Shown one piece after another: positions 42,392 to 51,504 of a stretch of 64,000 nucleotides of DNA (position 1 is its first letter; every line of letters starts with the position of its first letter). The position numbers were made by a program, and so were the translations under genes. The notes under the pieces were generated by a model. The model searched no databases. It saw nothing but the letters and a program-made list of their open reading frames with translations, and was not told where the DNA came from. The stretch lies in NCBI RefSeq assembly GCF_900104705.1, contig NZ_LT629734.1, positions 1-64,000 on the forward strand. Direction: 5' to 3'. Source of the DNA: Agrococcus carbonis. Its GTDB lineage: Bacteria; Actinomycetota; Actinomycetes; Actinomycetales; Microbacteriaceae.

Positions 42392-43435
42392 ATGCGCGCC
42401 CTCCTGCTCGACGCCGCCCGTGCCGTGCCCGCCGTCCGCGACGTCGCGCATCCGTCGCCGCCGCCCGGGGGCGTCGTCGTCGAGGTGCGCGCGACCGGGC
42501 TCTGCCGCAGCGACTGGCACGCGTGGGCCGGGCACGACGACGGCGTCGCATTCCCGCACGTGCCCGGGCACGAGCTCGCCGGAGTCGTGTCGGCGGTCGG
42601 CGAGGGCGTCGAGCGCTGGAGCGTCGGCGATCGCGTGACCGTGCCCTTCGTGTGCGGCTGCGGGCGCTGCGCGTGGTGCCTCGCGGGCGACGCGCAGGTG
42701 TGCCCCGAGCAGCAGCAGCCGGGCTTCACCCACTGGGGCTCGTTCGCCGAGCACGTCGCGCTGCACGCGGCCGACGCCAACCTCGTCGCGATCCCCGACG
42801 GCGTCGACTTCGCCACCGCGGCGAGCCTCGGCTGCCGCTTCGTGACCGCCTACCGGGCGCTCGTCGGCCGCGCGCGCGTCGCGGCGGACGAGTGGGTGAC
42901 CGTCGTCGGCGCGGGCGGCGTGGGGCTCAGCGCCGTCATGATCGCGCGGGCGCTCGGCGCGCGGCCGATCGCCGTCGATCGCAACCCGGCGGCGCTCGAG
43001 CTCGCCGCGCGGCTCGGGGCCGAGGCGACCGTGCTCGTCGACGGGCGCGACGTGCCGGCGGCCGTCGCGGCGCTCACGGACGGCGGCAGCCACGTGTCGG
43101 TCGACGCGGTCGGCAGCGAGCAGACGGCGTCGGATGCGGTGCTGAGCCTGCGTCGCCGCGGCCGGCACGTGCAGGTCGGCCTCGTGCCGCCGGTCGACGG
43201 CCACCCGCGGGTGCCGCTCGACCGCGTGATCGCGTGGGAGCTCGACGTGCTCGGCAGCCACGGCATGGCGGCGCGCGACTACCCCGGGATGCTCGCGCTC
43301 ATCGAGCAGGGCGTGCTCGAGCCGCAGCGGCTCGTCGAGCGCACCGTCGGGCTCGCCGAGGCGGGCGCGCTGCTGCCGGGCTTCGACCACTCGTCGGCGA
43401 CGGGCATCACGATCGTCGACCCGCGGCTGCCGTGA
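42392..43435 (+). CDS. Zinc-dependent medium-chain alcohol dehydrogenase
   Basis: 347 residues. Catalytic zinc site: Cys in ATGLCRSDWHAW and GHE in VPGHELAGVV. The four structural-zinc cysteines are in CGCGRCAWCLAGDAQVC. NAD(P)-binding motif is VVGAGGVGLSAVMIA, then AVDRNPAALE with an acidic/basic mix that favours NAD. Substrate unknown; NADH-linked oxidation of an aliphatic or aromatic alcohol is most likely. Ten bases separate its stop from that of the convergent PLP enzyme. Confidence 0.9.
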   Translation: MRALLLDAARAVPAVRDVAHPSPPPGGVVVEVRATGLCRSDWHAWAGHDDGVAFPHVPGHELAGVVSAVGEGVERWSVGDRVTVPFVCGCGRCAWCLAGDAQVCPEQQQPGFTHWGSFAEHVALHAADANLVAIPDGVDFATAASLGCRFVTAYRALVGRARVAADEWVTVVGAGGVGLSAVMIARALGARPIAVDRNPAALELAARLGAEATVLVDGRDVPAAVAALTDGGSHVSVDAVGSEQTASDAVLSLRRRGRHVQVGLVPPVDGHPRVPLDRVIAWELDVLGSHGMAARDYPGMLALIEQGVLEPQRLVERTVGLAEAGALLPGFDHSSATGITIVDPRLP

Positions 43436-43445
43436 CGGCCGGCGG

Positions 43446-44588
43446 TCAGCGGTAGCGCTCCGGCAGCGGGTTCGCGGCCGAGCCCTCGGTCGAGAGCAGC
43501 AGCACGACGGCGTCGGCCGGCAGCAGCTCGGCGGCGTCGCCGGTCTCGTGCTCGGCCGCGCGCAGCGCCCGGAGCCCCGCGAGCGACGCCGCGCCGCACG
43601 GCCCGGCGTCGACGCCGAGCCGCTGCAGGTCGTGCACCGCGCGCGCCGCGTCGTCCTCGGTCACCGTCACCGCCGCATCCACCCCGTCGCGCAGGATCGG
43701 CCACGCGAGCTCCGAGAGCGTGCCGCAGTCGAGCCCGAGCATCATCGTGCCGCCCGTCTCGACGCCGACGGGCTCGCCCGCCTCGAGCGAGGCGATGAGC
43801 GTCGGCGCGAGCTCGGGCTCGACCGAGAGCATCGTCGGCTGCCGCCGCCCGTCGGGCACGGATGCGGAGCGCCAGTGGCGCACGACGGCCTGCGCGAGCG
43901 AGCCGACGCCGACGGGCACCGCGACGAGGTCGAGGCGCTCGGCGCCCGCTTCGGCGAGCTGCTCGTCGGCCTCGGCGCAGAGCGTCTCGTAGCCGTCGAC
44001 GATCCACTGCGGCACCTCGTGGTAGCCGGGCCACGCGGTGTCCTGGATGTGGAGCGCATCCGGGTCGTCGGCCGCCGCATCCGCCGCGGCCGCGACGACC
44101 TCGTCGTAGGGCGCCCCGAGCACGCGCACCGTCGCGCCCTCGCCCTCGATCGCATGCCGAGCCGTCTCGGTGACGGTCGACGGCACGAAGATCTCGGCGG
44201 CGACGCCGAGCATGGCCGCGAGGTGGGCGACGGCGCGGCCGTGGTTGCCGTCGGTCGCGGCGATGAGGGTCACGCCGCTGCCGTGCAGCCGCTCGCGCAG
44301 CTCGTGGACGGGCAGCGGCTCGGCACCGGGGGAGAGGCGCTCGGTGAGCGCGCGCACGATCGCGTACGAGACGCCGAGCGCCTTGAAGGCGGGCAGGCCC
44401 ATGCGCGCCGACTCGTCCTTGACGAACACGCGGCCGACGCCGAGCTCGCGCGCGAGCTCCGGCAGCTCGACGAGCGGCGTGGGGGCGTAGCTCGGCAGGC
44501 TCGCGTGGAACTCGGCGATGCCGGTGACGGGCTCGCAGCGCCAATCGCGCGCGGTCGGGTTGCGGTAGACACCTGCGGTGCGGCTCAT
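43446..44588 (-). CDS. PLP-dependent ammonia-lyase (diaminopropionate ammonia-lyase-like)
   Basis: 380 residues from ATG 44588. Fold type II PLP enzyme: Schiff-base Lys in GLPAFKALGVSYA (about residue 71), substrate loop TDGNHGRAVAH, a PSTVTETARHAIEGEGA segment, phosphate-binding VPVGVGSLAQAV (a GGGG-loop variant) and GPCGAASLAGLRAL near the end. FKALG plus TDGNHGRAVA is the diaminopropionate ammonia-lyase pattern, which yields pyruvate and ammonia from 2,3-diaminopropionate or D-Ser-like substrates. The exact substrate is not certain. Confidence 0.82.
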   Translation of the reverse strand: MSRTAGVYRNPTARDWRCEPVTGIAEFHASLPSYAPTPLVELPELARELGVGRVFVKDESARMGLPAFKALGVSYAIVRALTERLSPGAEPLPVHELRERLHGSGVTLIAATDGNHGRAVAHLAAMLGVAAEIFVPSTVTETARHAIEGEGATVRVLGAPYDEVVAAAADAAADDPDALHIQDTAWPGYHEVPQWIVDGYETLCAEADEQLAEAGAERLDLVAVPVGVGSLAQAVVRHWRSASVPDGRRQPTMLSVEPELAPTLIASLEAGEPVGVETGGTMMLGLDCGTLSELAWPILRDGVDAAVTVTEDDAARAVHDLQRLGVDAGPCGAASLAGLRALRAAEHETGDAAELLPADAVVLLLSTEGSAANPLPERYR

Positions 44589-44637
44589 GGCTCCACCTTG
44601 GCCCATGCACCTGCGAGGGTCGAGCGGGTCTCGATCG

Positions 44638-45234
44638 TCAGCGGCGCCGCCACCAGCGCCGGCGCGGGCGGGCGGCGTCACGCTCGGCCGCGTCGCGCTC
44701 GCGCTGCTCCGCGAGCCGCGCGGCACGGCGCTCGCGCCACGCGCTCAGCTCGGCCTCGACGTCGCGCGTCGCCGTGATGACGGGCGGACCGCCGAGCAGC
44801 TGCCTGCGTGCCTCGACGACCCGCGCGTTGAAGTCCTCGAGCAGCTCGCGCGCATCCGCCTCGCTGCCGAGCGCGTCGAGCCGCTGCTCGAGCTCGGCGT
44901 CCTCGACGCGCAGCGTGAGCGCCGCCGGGCCGAGGCCCTGCAGCTGCTCGCGCTCGATCTTGCGCTTGATCCACCAGTCGGGGTCGTAGGGGCGGTCGAG
45001 TCCCGGGATGGGCTTGCCGGTGCCCGGCAGGTCGTCGAACTCGCCGCGCCGGATGGCCTGCTGGATCGCGGTGTCGACGATCGCGGCGCGCTCGAGCTCG
45101 GAGCGGCGCGCCGCCGCGGCCTCGCGGCGCAGGCGGGCGCGGTCGTCGGCGTCGCGCTCGGCCTCCTCCGCCCGCTCGAGGCGCCGCACCGCATCCGCGA
45201 TGCGGTCGTGCTCGGATGGCTCGCCGCCTGCCAT
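44638..45234 (-). CDS. DUF1992 (DnaJ-homologue-associated) protein
   Basis: 198 residues, highly charged. The DUF1992 core AIQQAIRRGEFDDLPGTGKP, then PDWWIKRKIERE, is clear (about 58-100). Long Arg/Glu-rich helices flank it, and the tail ends RRRWWRRR. Family members resemble the conserved region of DnaJ homologue subfamily C member 28; function unknown. Two genes upstream on the opposite strand gives no operon clue. Confidence 0.88.
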   Translation of the reverse strand: MAGGEPSEHDRIADAVRRLERAEEAERDADDRARLRREAAAARRSELERAAIVDTAIQQAIRRGEFDDLPGTGKPIPGLDRPYDPDWWIKRKIEREQLQGLGPAALTLRVEDAELEQRLDALGSEADARELLEDFNARVVEARRQLLGGPPVITATRDVEAELSAWRERRAARLAEQRERDAAERDAARPRRRWWRRR

Positions 45235-45388
45235 GCGTCGACGCTAGCGCCGGTGCGTGGGTGGCTCAACGGGGCGCCGGGCGCGCCGGAGGCTCCGACG
45301 GCGCCTCGCGCACCGCGGCATCAGCACTGCCGCATCGCGACGTCCACGTCTACGCTGAGGCGAGGGACAGGCGGATCCTGGAGGCATC

Positions 45389-45847
45389 ATGGCTGCGACA
45401 CCGACCACGCCGAAGGTGCCGCCGCGCTGGTTCGTGCGCGGCGCCTGGATCGGCCACCGCCTGCTCTACCGCACCACCGGCAAGGGGCTCGCGCGGCCCC
45501 GTCGCGACGGCAAGATGGGCATGCTGCGCCTGCACACGGTGGGACGCAAGTCGGGGGAGCCGCGCGTCGCGATCGTGGGCTACCTCGACCACGACGGCGG
45601 CTTCGCGACCCTCGCGATGAACGGCTGGGCCGAGGCCGACCCGGCGTGGTGGCTCAACCTCAAGGCGCAGCCGGAGACGACCGTCGACACGGTCGACGGA
45701 CCGGTGCGCGTGCGCGGCCGCGAGGCGACGGGCGACGAGCGGGAGCAGCTGTGGGCGCGCTTCGAGCGCGCGACCGGCTGGGGCGAGGTCGAGTCGCTGT
45801 CGCAGCGCCGGCACCACACTCCCGTGGTCGTGCTCGAGCGGGTGTAG
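45389..45847 (+). CDS. Nitroreductase/deazaflavin (F420)-dependent oxidoreductase, Ddn-like
   Basis: 152 residues. The Ddn/DUF385 pattern is visible: RLLYRTTGKGL, MLRLHTVGRKSGEPRVAIVGYL, ATLAMNGWAEADPAWWLNL and a C-terminal HHTPVVVLERV. These split-barrel proteins bind F420H2 and reduce varied substrates (the nitroimidazole activator Ddn is the best known). Suggests the host makes F420, which fits an actinobacterium. Confidence 0.88.
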   Translation: MAATPTTPKVPPRWFVRGAWIGHRLLYRTTGKGLARPRRDGKMGMLRLHTVGRKSGEPRVAIVGYLDHDGGFATLAMNGWAEADPAWWLNLKAQPETTVDTVDGPVRVRGREATGDEREQLWARFERATGWGEVESLSQRRHHTPVVVLERV

Positions 45848-45867
45848 GTCCCGGGCGGGGCGGCGCC

Positions 45868-46605
45868 TTACGCCGCAGCGGCCTTGCGGTCGCGCACCTG
45901 CACCCCGCCGCCCGGCCGGGGCGCGACCTCGAAGAGCTCGGTCGCCCGCACGAGGTCCGACAGCTTCGCGTAGCCCCAATCACGCGAGTCGAAGTCGGGC
46001 TGGTGCTTGCGCATCAGGGCACCGATCGCGCCGAGGTTCGCCCATCCATCCTCGCCGGATGCCGCGTAGGTGCTCGCTCGCAGACCGGCGACGAGCTTCG
46101 TGTCGGCGCGCAGCTGCTTCGTCGGCGTTCGCTCCCGCACCGTCGGCACGGCCGTCTCTGTGTCGGGCTCCGCGAGCAGGTCGAGGTAGGTGAACTGATC
46201 GCACGCGTTGCGGAACGCGGGCGGGGTCTTCCGCTCGCCGAAGCCGTGCACCGTGACGCCCGCTTCGCGGATGCGCGAGGCGAGCCGCGTCAAGTCGCTG
46301 TCGGACGACACGATGCAGAACGCGTCGAAGCGTCCCGTGTACAGCAGGTCCATCGCATCGATGATGAGGGCGCTGTCGGTGGCGTTCTTGCCGGTCGTAT
46401 TGGCGAACTGCTGGATCGGCTGGATCACGTGCTCGCTCGCTGCGGCCTTCCAGCCGCTGAGGTTCGACGTCGTCCAGTCGCCGTAGACGCGCTTGACCGA
46501 CGCGGTGCCGTACTGCGCGATCTCGCCGAGCACGGCACCGATCCTCGCCGAGGAGACGTTGTCGGCGTCGATGAGGACGGCCAGGAGGTCTGCGGACTTC
46601 GCCAT
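45868..46605 (-). CDS. NYN-domain (LabA-like) protein with C-terminal OST-HTH-like domain
   Basis: 245 residues from ATG 46605. The NYN/PIN-like nuclease fold is shown by VLIDADNVSS (acidic active-site Asp), ALIIDAMDLLYTGRFDAFCI, and VSSDSDLTRLASRI with the SDSDF-like motif (about 110-118). A linker leads to a C-terminal winged-helix/LOTUS-like domain (GWANLGAIGALMRKHQP, GYAKLSDLVRA). Family members are predicted ribonucleases; the C-terminal part probably binds RNA. Upstream frame to 46911 is not supported. Confidence 0.88.
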   Translation of the reverse strand: MAKSADLLAVLIDADNVSSARIGAVLGEIAQYGTASVKRVYGDWTTSNLSGWKAAASEHVIQPIQQFANTTGKNATDSALIIDAMDLLYTGRFDAFCIVSSDSDLTRLASRIREAGVTVHGFGERKTPPAFRNACDQFTYLDLLAEPDTETAVPTVRERTPTKQLRADTKLVAGLRASTYAASGEDGWANLGAIGALMRKHQPDFDSRDWGYAKLSDLVRATELFEVAPRPGGGVQVRDRKAAAA

Positions 46606-46723
46606 GGCGCCAGCATGGCAAGCGCATCCCTCGCATCCGTGCACCGCGAAGTCACCTCTTCCGCGCGCCGCGCCAACGACATATCGTTGACAGTCGTCAG
46701 GACGCGATGGAGCGGAGGGCATC

Positions 46724-47290
46724 ATGCACGGATCATTCGCAGGAGCGGGCTTCGGCGAGGGCCACGGATTCGGCCCCGGCCGGCCGAACGGCCCCAACGT
46801 ATGGGAGGCGATGGACCAGCTGCGGGCGGCGTTCGACCGCCGGGCGACCCCGAGGATGGGGCGCGGCGACGTGCGCGCCGCCGTGCTCGCGCTGCTCGCC
46901 GAGCGGCCCATGCACGGCTACCAGATCATCCGCGAGATCGAGGAGCGCAGCGGCGGCAGCTGGCGCCCGAGCCCCGGGTCGGTCTACCCGACGCTGCAGC
47001 TGCTCGCCGACGAGGGCCTCATCGACGCCCACGAGTCGGAGGGCCGCAAGACCTACTCGCTCACCGAGGGCGGCAGGGCCGAGGCGGATGCGGCGGAGGG
47101 CAAGGCGCCGTGGCACGCGTCGAGCGAGCGAGAGAGCGCCGGCCCTGGGGCGCTCGCCAAGGCGGGTGTCGAGCTCGCGCAGGCGGCCGCGCAGGTCGGC
47201 CGCACCGGCAAGCCCGAGCAGGTGCAGCAGGCGGTGGCGCTGCTGGATGAGGCGCGCCGCAAGATCTACGCGATCCTCGCGCAGGGCTGA
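46724..47290 (+). CDS. PadR-family transcriptional regulator
   Basis: 188 residues. A Gly/His/Phe-rich N-terminal segment (about 1-45) precedes a PadR winged helix: AVLALLAERPMHGYQIIREI, SPGSVYPTLQLLADEGLI and GRKTYSLTEGG. A helical dimerisation tail follows. The upstream ATATCGTTGACAGTCG at 46681-46696 may be its own operator, since PadR-like proteins with this N-terminus often autoregulate; this is inference. No adjacent transporter is co-oriented within 100 bases except the AarF-like gene. Confidence 0.88.
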   Translation: MHGSFAGAGFGEGHGFGPGRPNGPNVWEAMDQLRAAFDRRATPRMGRGDVRAAVLALLAERPMHGYQIIREIEERSGGSWRPSPGSVYPTLQLLADEGLIDAHESEGRKTYSLTEGGRAEADAAEGKAPWHASSERESAGPGALAKAGVELAQAAAQVGRTGKPEQVQQAVALLDEARRKIYAILAQG

Positions 47291-47391
47291 GCCCTGCCCG
47301 CGCGCGCGACGGCCCGCGGCCGTACGATCGAGGCGGTCCTCGCGCCGCGCGGCGCCGGTCGTCGCGGGCTCGCCGGGGGCGAGGAGAGCCG

Positions 47392-49092
47392 ATGACGAAC
47401 GCCGCCCCGACGCGCGCCCGCTATCGCCGCATCCTGCGCTTCGCCGCCCGACACCTCGCGACGATGTGGTGGTTCGAGGTGCTGCTGCCCAGGCTCGGGC
47501 TCGCCGGCCTCGCAGCGCGCGGCCGCGCCGCGCGGCTCACGCGCCTCGCGCGCCGCTTCCACGGGCTCGCGGTCGAGCTCGGCGGCCTCATGATCAAGGT
47601 CGGCCAGTTCCTCTCGTCGCGGCTCGACGTGCTGCCGCCCGAGATCACGCGCGAGCTCGAGGGCCTGCAGGACGAGGCGCCGCCCGTGCCGTTCGCGCCG
47701 CTGCGCGCCGCGATCGAGCGCGACCTCGGCATGCCGCTCGAGCGCGCGTACGCGGCGATCGACCCCGGGCCGCTCGCCGCCGCGTCGCTCGGGCAGGCCC
47801 ATCGCGCGACCCTCACCGACGTCGACGCCGCGATGGTGGGCGGGGCGGATGCGGTGGTGAAGGTGCAGCGGCCCGGCATCCGGGCGATCGTCGACACCGA
47901 CCTCGAGGCGCTGCGCGTCGTCGCGCGCTGGCTGAGCCGCGTGCGCATCGTCGCCCGGCGCGTCGACACGCAGGCGCTCGTCGAGGAGTTCGCGCAGACG
48001 AGCCTCGAGGAGGTCGACTACCTGCACGAGGCGGCGAGCGCCGAGCGCTTCGCCGCGGCCTTCGAGGACGACCCGCGCGTCGCCGTGCCGCACGTCGTGT
48101 GGGAGCGCACGACCCGCCAGGTGCTGACGCTCGCCGACGTCACGGCGATCAAGCTCACCGACGTCGACGCCCTGCGGGCAGCGGGCATCGACCCGTCCGA
48201 GGTCGCGCAGGCCTTCGCATCCGTCATGTTCGACCAGCTGTTCGTGCACGGCTTCTTCCACGCCGATCCGCACCCCGGCAACCTCTTCGTCACGCCGACC
48301 CCGGACGCGGCTCCCGGCGAGCCGCGGTGGCGTCTGACCTTCATCGACTTCGGGATGATGGGCGAGATCCCGGCGAGCACGCGCAGCGGGCTGCGCTCGC
48401 TGCTCATCGCGGCGGCCGCGCGCGACGGCCGCGGCCTCGTCGCCGCGATCCAGGAGGTGGGAGCGCTCCTGCCCTCGGCCGACACCGCAGAGCTCGAGCG
48501 GGCGATGACGAAGGCGTTCGCGCGCTTCGGCGGCATGGGCTTCGCCGAGCTGCGCGAGGTCGACCCGCGGGAGTTCCGCGACTTCGCGCTCGAGTTCCAG
48601 GAGCTCATGCGCTCGCTGCCGTTCCAGCTGCCCGAGCACTTCCTGCTCGTCATCCGCGCGATGTCGCTCACCTCCGGCGTGTGCAGCTCGCTCGACCCGC
48701 GCTTCAACCTGTGGGACGCCGTCGAGCCCTACGCCGCGGGCCTCGTGCGCGACGGGCGCGGCAACCTCGCGCGCGCTGCGGTCGACGAGGCGCTCGCGCT
48801 CGCGCGGCTCGTCGTCGGGCTCCCGCGCCGTCTCGACCGCCTCGCGACTCGCGCCGAGGAGGGCCGGCTCGCGGTCGAGTCGCCGCGCCTCGAGCGCCGC
48901 GTCGCGCGGCTCGAGCGCGCGACCGGCCGCGTCGTCTCCGCGCTGCTCTTCACCGGCCTGCTGGTCGCCGGCGCGATCGTGCGGTCGACGGATGCGGTGC
49001 TCGGCACCGTGCTCATGGTCGCGTCGGTCGTGCCGCTCGCGCACGCGGTGCTCGCGGGCGTCATCGGCCGCTCGCGCTCCCGGGAGCCCTGA
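47392..49092 (+). CDS. AarF/UbiB (ABC1/ADCK) atypical kinase-like protein
   Basis: 566 residues. KxGQ motif in MIKVGQFLSSRLDVLP, AAASLGQAHRA (Ala-rich loop replacing the Gly-rich loop), VVKVQRPGI with the conserved Lys, EVDYLHEAASAERF, and catalytic HADPHPGNLF then FIDFGMMGE. Two C-terminal membrane helices (LLFTGLLVAGAIV and VLMVASVVPLAHAVLAGV). UbiB proteins are ATPases needed for quinone or lipid metabolism. The C-terminal membrane hairpin is usual for the family. Confidence 0.92.
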   Translation: MTNAAPTRARYRRILRFAARHLATMWWFEVLLPRLGLAGLAARGRAARLTRLARRFHGLAVELGGLMIKVGQFLSSRLDVLPPEITRELEGLQDEAPPVPFAPLRAAIERDLGMPLERAYAAIDPGPLAAASLGQAHRATLTDVDAAMVGGADAVVKVQRPGIRAIVDTDLEALRVVARWLSRVRIVARRVDTQALVEEFAQTSLEEVDYLHEAASAERFAAAFEDDPRVAVPHVVWERTTRQVLTLADVTAIKLTDVDALRAAGIDPSEVAQAFASVMFDQLFVHGFFHADPHPGNLFVTPTPDAAPGEPRWRLTFIDFGMMGEIPASTRSGLRSLLIAAAARDGRGLVAAIQEVGALLPSADTAELERAMTKAFARFGGMGFAELREVDPREFRDFALEFQELMRSLPFQLPEHFLLVIRAMSLTSGVCSSLDPRFNLWDAVEPYAAGLVRDGRGNLARAAVDEALALARLVVGLPRRLDRLATRAEEGRLAVESPRLERRVARLERATGRVVSALLFTGLLVAGAIVRSTDAVLGTVLMVASVVPLAHAVLAGVIGRSRSREP

Positions 49093-49126
49093 GGCGCCTG
49101 CTCCAGCGATCCTCGGCGTGCCCGGG

Positions 49127-49165
49127 CGGCGTGCTCGGTCGGCGTGCTCGGTCGGCGTGCTCGCT
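49127..49165. repeat. Three tandem 13-bp repeats
   Basis: Unit CGGCGTGCTCGGT at 49127, 49140 and (one change) 49153. They fill the short gap between the convergent AarF-like and ZIP genes and reach the last codon of the latter. Confidence 0.8.
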
Positions 49166-49878
49166 CAGCCCTCGCCGAGCAGCGACAGGCCCGCAGCGAC
49201 CGCGAAGCCGACGACCGTCGCGAGCCCCGCGAGGTCCTTCGCCTTCGACTGCGCCTCCGGGATCATCGCGTCGATGAGCATCACGAGCAGCGCGCCGGCA
49301 GCGATGCCGTCGACGAACCCGACCGCGGGGCCCGACGCCGCATCCGCCAGCGCCGTGCCGGTGGCCGCGGCGGCGACGCTCACGAGCGCGACGCCCGACC
49401 AGAGCAGCACCACGAAGCGGCGGGAGCGGCCCGCGCGCAGCATGTCGCTCGACGAGCCGATCGACTCGGGCAGGTTCGAGACGAAGATCGACACGAGGAG
49501 CGCGAGGCTCACGGTGTCGCCCGCGCCGATGCCGATGCCGAGCACCGCCTGCTCGGGCACGCCGTCGAGCAGCGCACCGACCGCGAGCGGGACGCCGCCG
49601 GCGCCGCCGCCGCGCCGCCCGGACCAGCGCTCGACGGCGCGGTCCGCCGCGACGTACGCGACGGCGCCGGCAGCGAGGCCGAGGCCCACGGGGAGTGGGC
49701 CGCCCTCGGCGAGGCCTGCCTCGGCGAGCTCGAACGCGACCGAGGCGATGAGCGCGCCGGCGCCGAAGGCGAGCACGAGGCCTACCGCGCGCTCCGACCA
49801 GCTGCGCACCGCGGCGAGCAGCGCGCCCACCAGCAGCGAGCTCGCGGCGATGCCGCCCCACAGCAGCGATTCGAGCAT
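49165..49878 (-). CDS. ZIP-family metal transporter
   Basis: 237 residues, about eight membrane helices. The two conserved ZIP helices with metal ligands are GALLDGVPEQAVLGIGIG (modified HNxPEG motif: Asp-Gly and Pro-Glu) and VSIFVSNLPESIGSS. A Gly/Arg loop is short and lacks the usual His cluster. ZIP proteins take up Zn, Fe or Mn. The replaced first His (DGVPEQ for HNxPEG) makes the transported ion uncertain. Confidence 0.8.
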   Translation of the reverse strand: MLESLLWGGIAASSLLVGALLAAVRSWSERAVGLVLAFGAGALIASVAFELAEAGLAEGGPLPVGLGLAAGAVAYVAADRAVERWSGRRGGGAGGVPLAVGALLDGVPEQAVLGIGIGAGDTVSLALLVSIFVSNLPESIGSSSDMLRAGRSRRFVVLLWSGVALVSVAAAATGTALADAASGPAVGFVDGIAAGALLVMLIDAMIPEAQSKAKDLAGLATVVGFAVAAGLSLLGEG

Positions 49879-49911
49879 GCGTCCTCCGACTGGAGCGTAG
49901 CGCCGCTGCGG

Positions 49912-51330
49912 TCAGCGGCCGCGGAGTCGAGCGCGCTCGCCCCGGCCGCGCCGCGCGCGAGAGGGGAGCGGCGGGAGCGCGGGGTCGAGCAGCCAGGCGT
50001 CGAGCAGGGCGTCGAGCGACGTGCCCGCGCGGGCGTGCGCACCCGCGAGCCGTCGGAAGTCGTCGGTCGTCACCGGGCCGTGCGCGTGCTGCGCGGCCCA
50101 CGCCTGCAGCAGCGCGAAGAAGGGGAGGTCGCCGAGCGCCACCCGCAGCGCGTGGACGAGGAGCGCGCCCCGGTGCCCGATGCGGTCGTCGACGAGCAGC
50201 TCGGGCGGGGGATCCGTGAGCGCGAAGTCCTGGGGCGAATCGGCGAGGAGCTCGTGGTGCTCGTGCGCGAGCGCGTCGGTCGAGGCATCGCCCGCCGCTT
50301 CGGACCACAGCCACTCGGCGTAGCGGGCCAGGCCGTCGTCGAGCCAGCGGTGCTGCAGGTCGGCCCCGCCGACCCCGGCGCCGAACCACTGGTGGGCGAG
50401 CAGGTGCGCGAGCGGGCGCTCGGCGGCGGGCGAGCCGTCGACGCGGTCGGCGCGCAGCACCGCGCCCGCGAGCGACTCCCGCGGCCGCTCGAGCGCGTCG
50501 GGAGCGACGACGATCGTGTAGTCGTCGAACGGGTACCGGCCGAAGCGCTCGACGAAGCACGCGAGCATGCGCGGCACCACGGCGAGGTCGCCGAGCGCGC
50601 GCGGCCCGAGCGCCGACGGCACGTAGGCGACGAGCGGCACGGCCGCCCGGGTGGCGGCGCCCCGGAGGTAGCGGCCGAGGTGCAGCGACGTGCGCGCGGG
50701 GGCGGTGGGCGCCCGCGTGACGAACGTGCGGGCGGTGCGGCCCGCATCCGTCGTCTCCTCCACGAGCGCGCCGGTCGCGATCGCGCGGCAGCGCTGCTCG
50801 GCGGTGATGCGGATGCGGAGCGTGGCGCGATCCGAGAGCCGGTCGTTGCACGGGTACCACGTGGGAGCCGCTCCGGCATCGGCCGCGGCGATCGCCCCCT
50901 CGCCGCGATGCCGCCAGCCGACCTCGCCCCACGGTGTGGCTCGGGGCGCGGGGGAGCCGCCGTACGCGACCTCGATGGCGAACGACGCACCCGCGGGGAT
51001 GGGCGCGGCCGGGCGGAGCTCGAGCCGCTCGGGATGCTGCGTCCAGGCGGCGGGGGCGCCGTCGATCGTGACCGCGGTCGCGGCGAGGCCCACGAGGTCG
51101 AGCTCGAGGGCGTCGAGATCGCCCGCTGCGCGCCCGACGATGCGGGCCACGCCCTCGAGCCGGTTGACGGCCACGTCGCAGTGCAGCTCGAGGTCGTAGT
51201 GCTGCGCGCTCCAGGTCGGGTCGCCGGATGCGGGGGGCCGGGATGCGGGGGATGCGGATGCGGGGTAGGCGGATGCGTGGGAGGCGGATGCGTGTGCGTG
51301 CTCGAGCGCGGCGCGCGGCACTGCCGTCAT
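49912..51330 (-). CDS. M1-family peptidase homologue lacking the catalytic glutamate (pseudoenzyme)
   Basis: 472 residues from ATG 51330. An Ala/Ser/Pro-rich N-terminus is followed by the M1 beta-saddle domain (SAQHYDLELHCDVAVNRLEG) and a thermolysin-like domain. The zinc signature HExxHx18E reads LAHLLAHQWFGAGV...RWLDDGLARYAEWLW: the catalytic Glu is Leu (HLLAH) and the third zinc ligand Glu is Asp. The GxMEN exopeptidase motif is not recognisable. Family members are aminopeptidases; this one should not hydrolyse peptides by the known mechanism. Two base changes in the codon (GAG to CTG) argue against a sequencing slip. Surrounding fold motifs are well kept, suggesting a retained non-catalytic role. 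Confidence 0.85.
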   Translation of the reverse strand: MTAVPRAALEHAHASASHASAYPASASPASRPPASGDPTWSAQHYDLELHCDVAVNRLEGVARIVGRAAGDLDALELDLVGLAATAVTIDGAPAAWTQHPERLELRPAAPIPAGASFAIEVAYGGSPAPRATPWGEVGWRHRGEGAIAAADAGAAPTWYPCNDRLSDRATLRIRITAEQRCRAIATGALVEETTDAGRTARTFVTRAPTAPARTSLHLGRYLRGAATRAAVPLVAYVPSALGPRALGDLAVVPRMLACFVERFGRYPFDDYTIVVAPDALERPRESLAGAVLRADRVDGSPAAERPLAHLLAHQWFGAGVGGADLQHRWLDDGLARYAEWLWSEAAGDASTDALAHEHHELLADSPQDFALTDPPPELLVDDRIGHRGALLVHALRVALGDLPFFALLQAWAAQHAHGPVTTDDFRRLAGAHARAGTSLDALLDAWLLDPALPPLPSRARRGRGERARLRGR

Positions 51331-51504
51331 CTCGATCACCCGCCCCAGGTCGCGATGGCTCCGCCGGCCTGCGCCGGCCGACTGCGCCCAGGGTAGCCAC
51401 ACCCGGTGACGGGATGCCCCGCCGGACGGCGACGACCGCGCGGCTCGGGGCCGCGCGGTCGTCGTAGGCATCCGCGGATCAGCGGGGATGCATCCCCGCC
51501 GACG

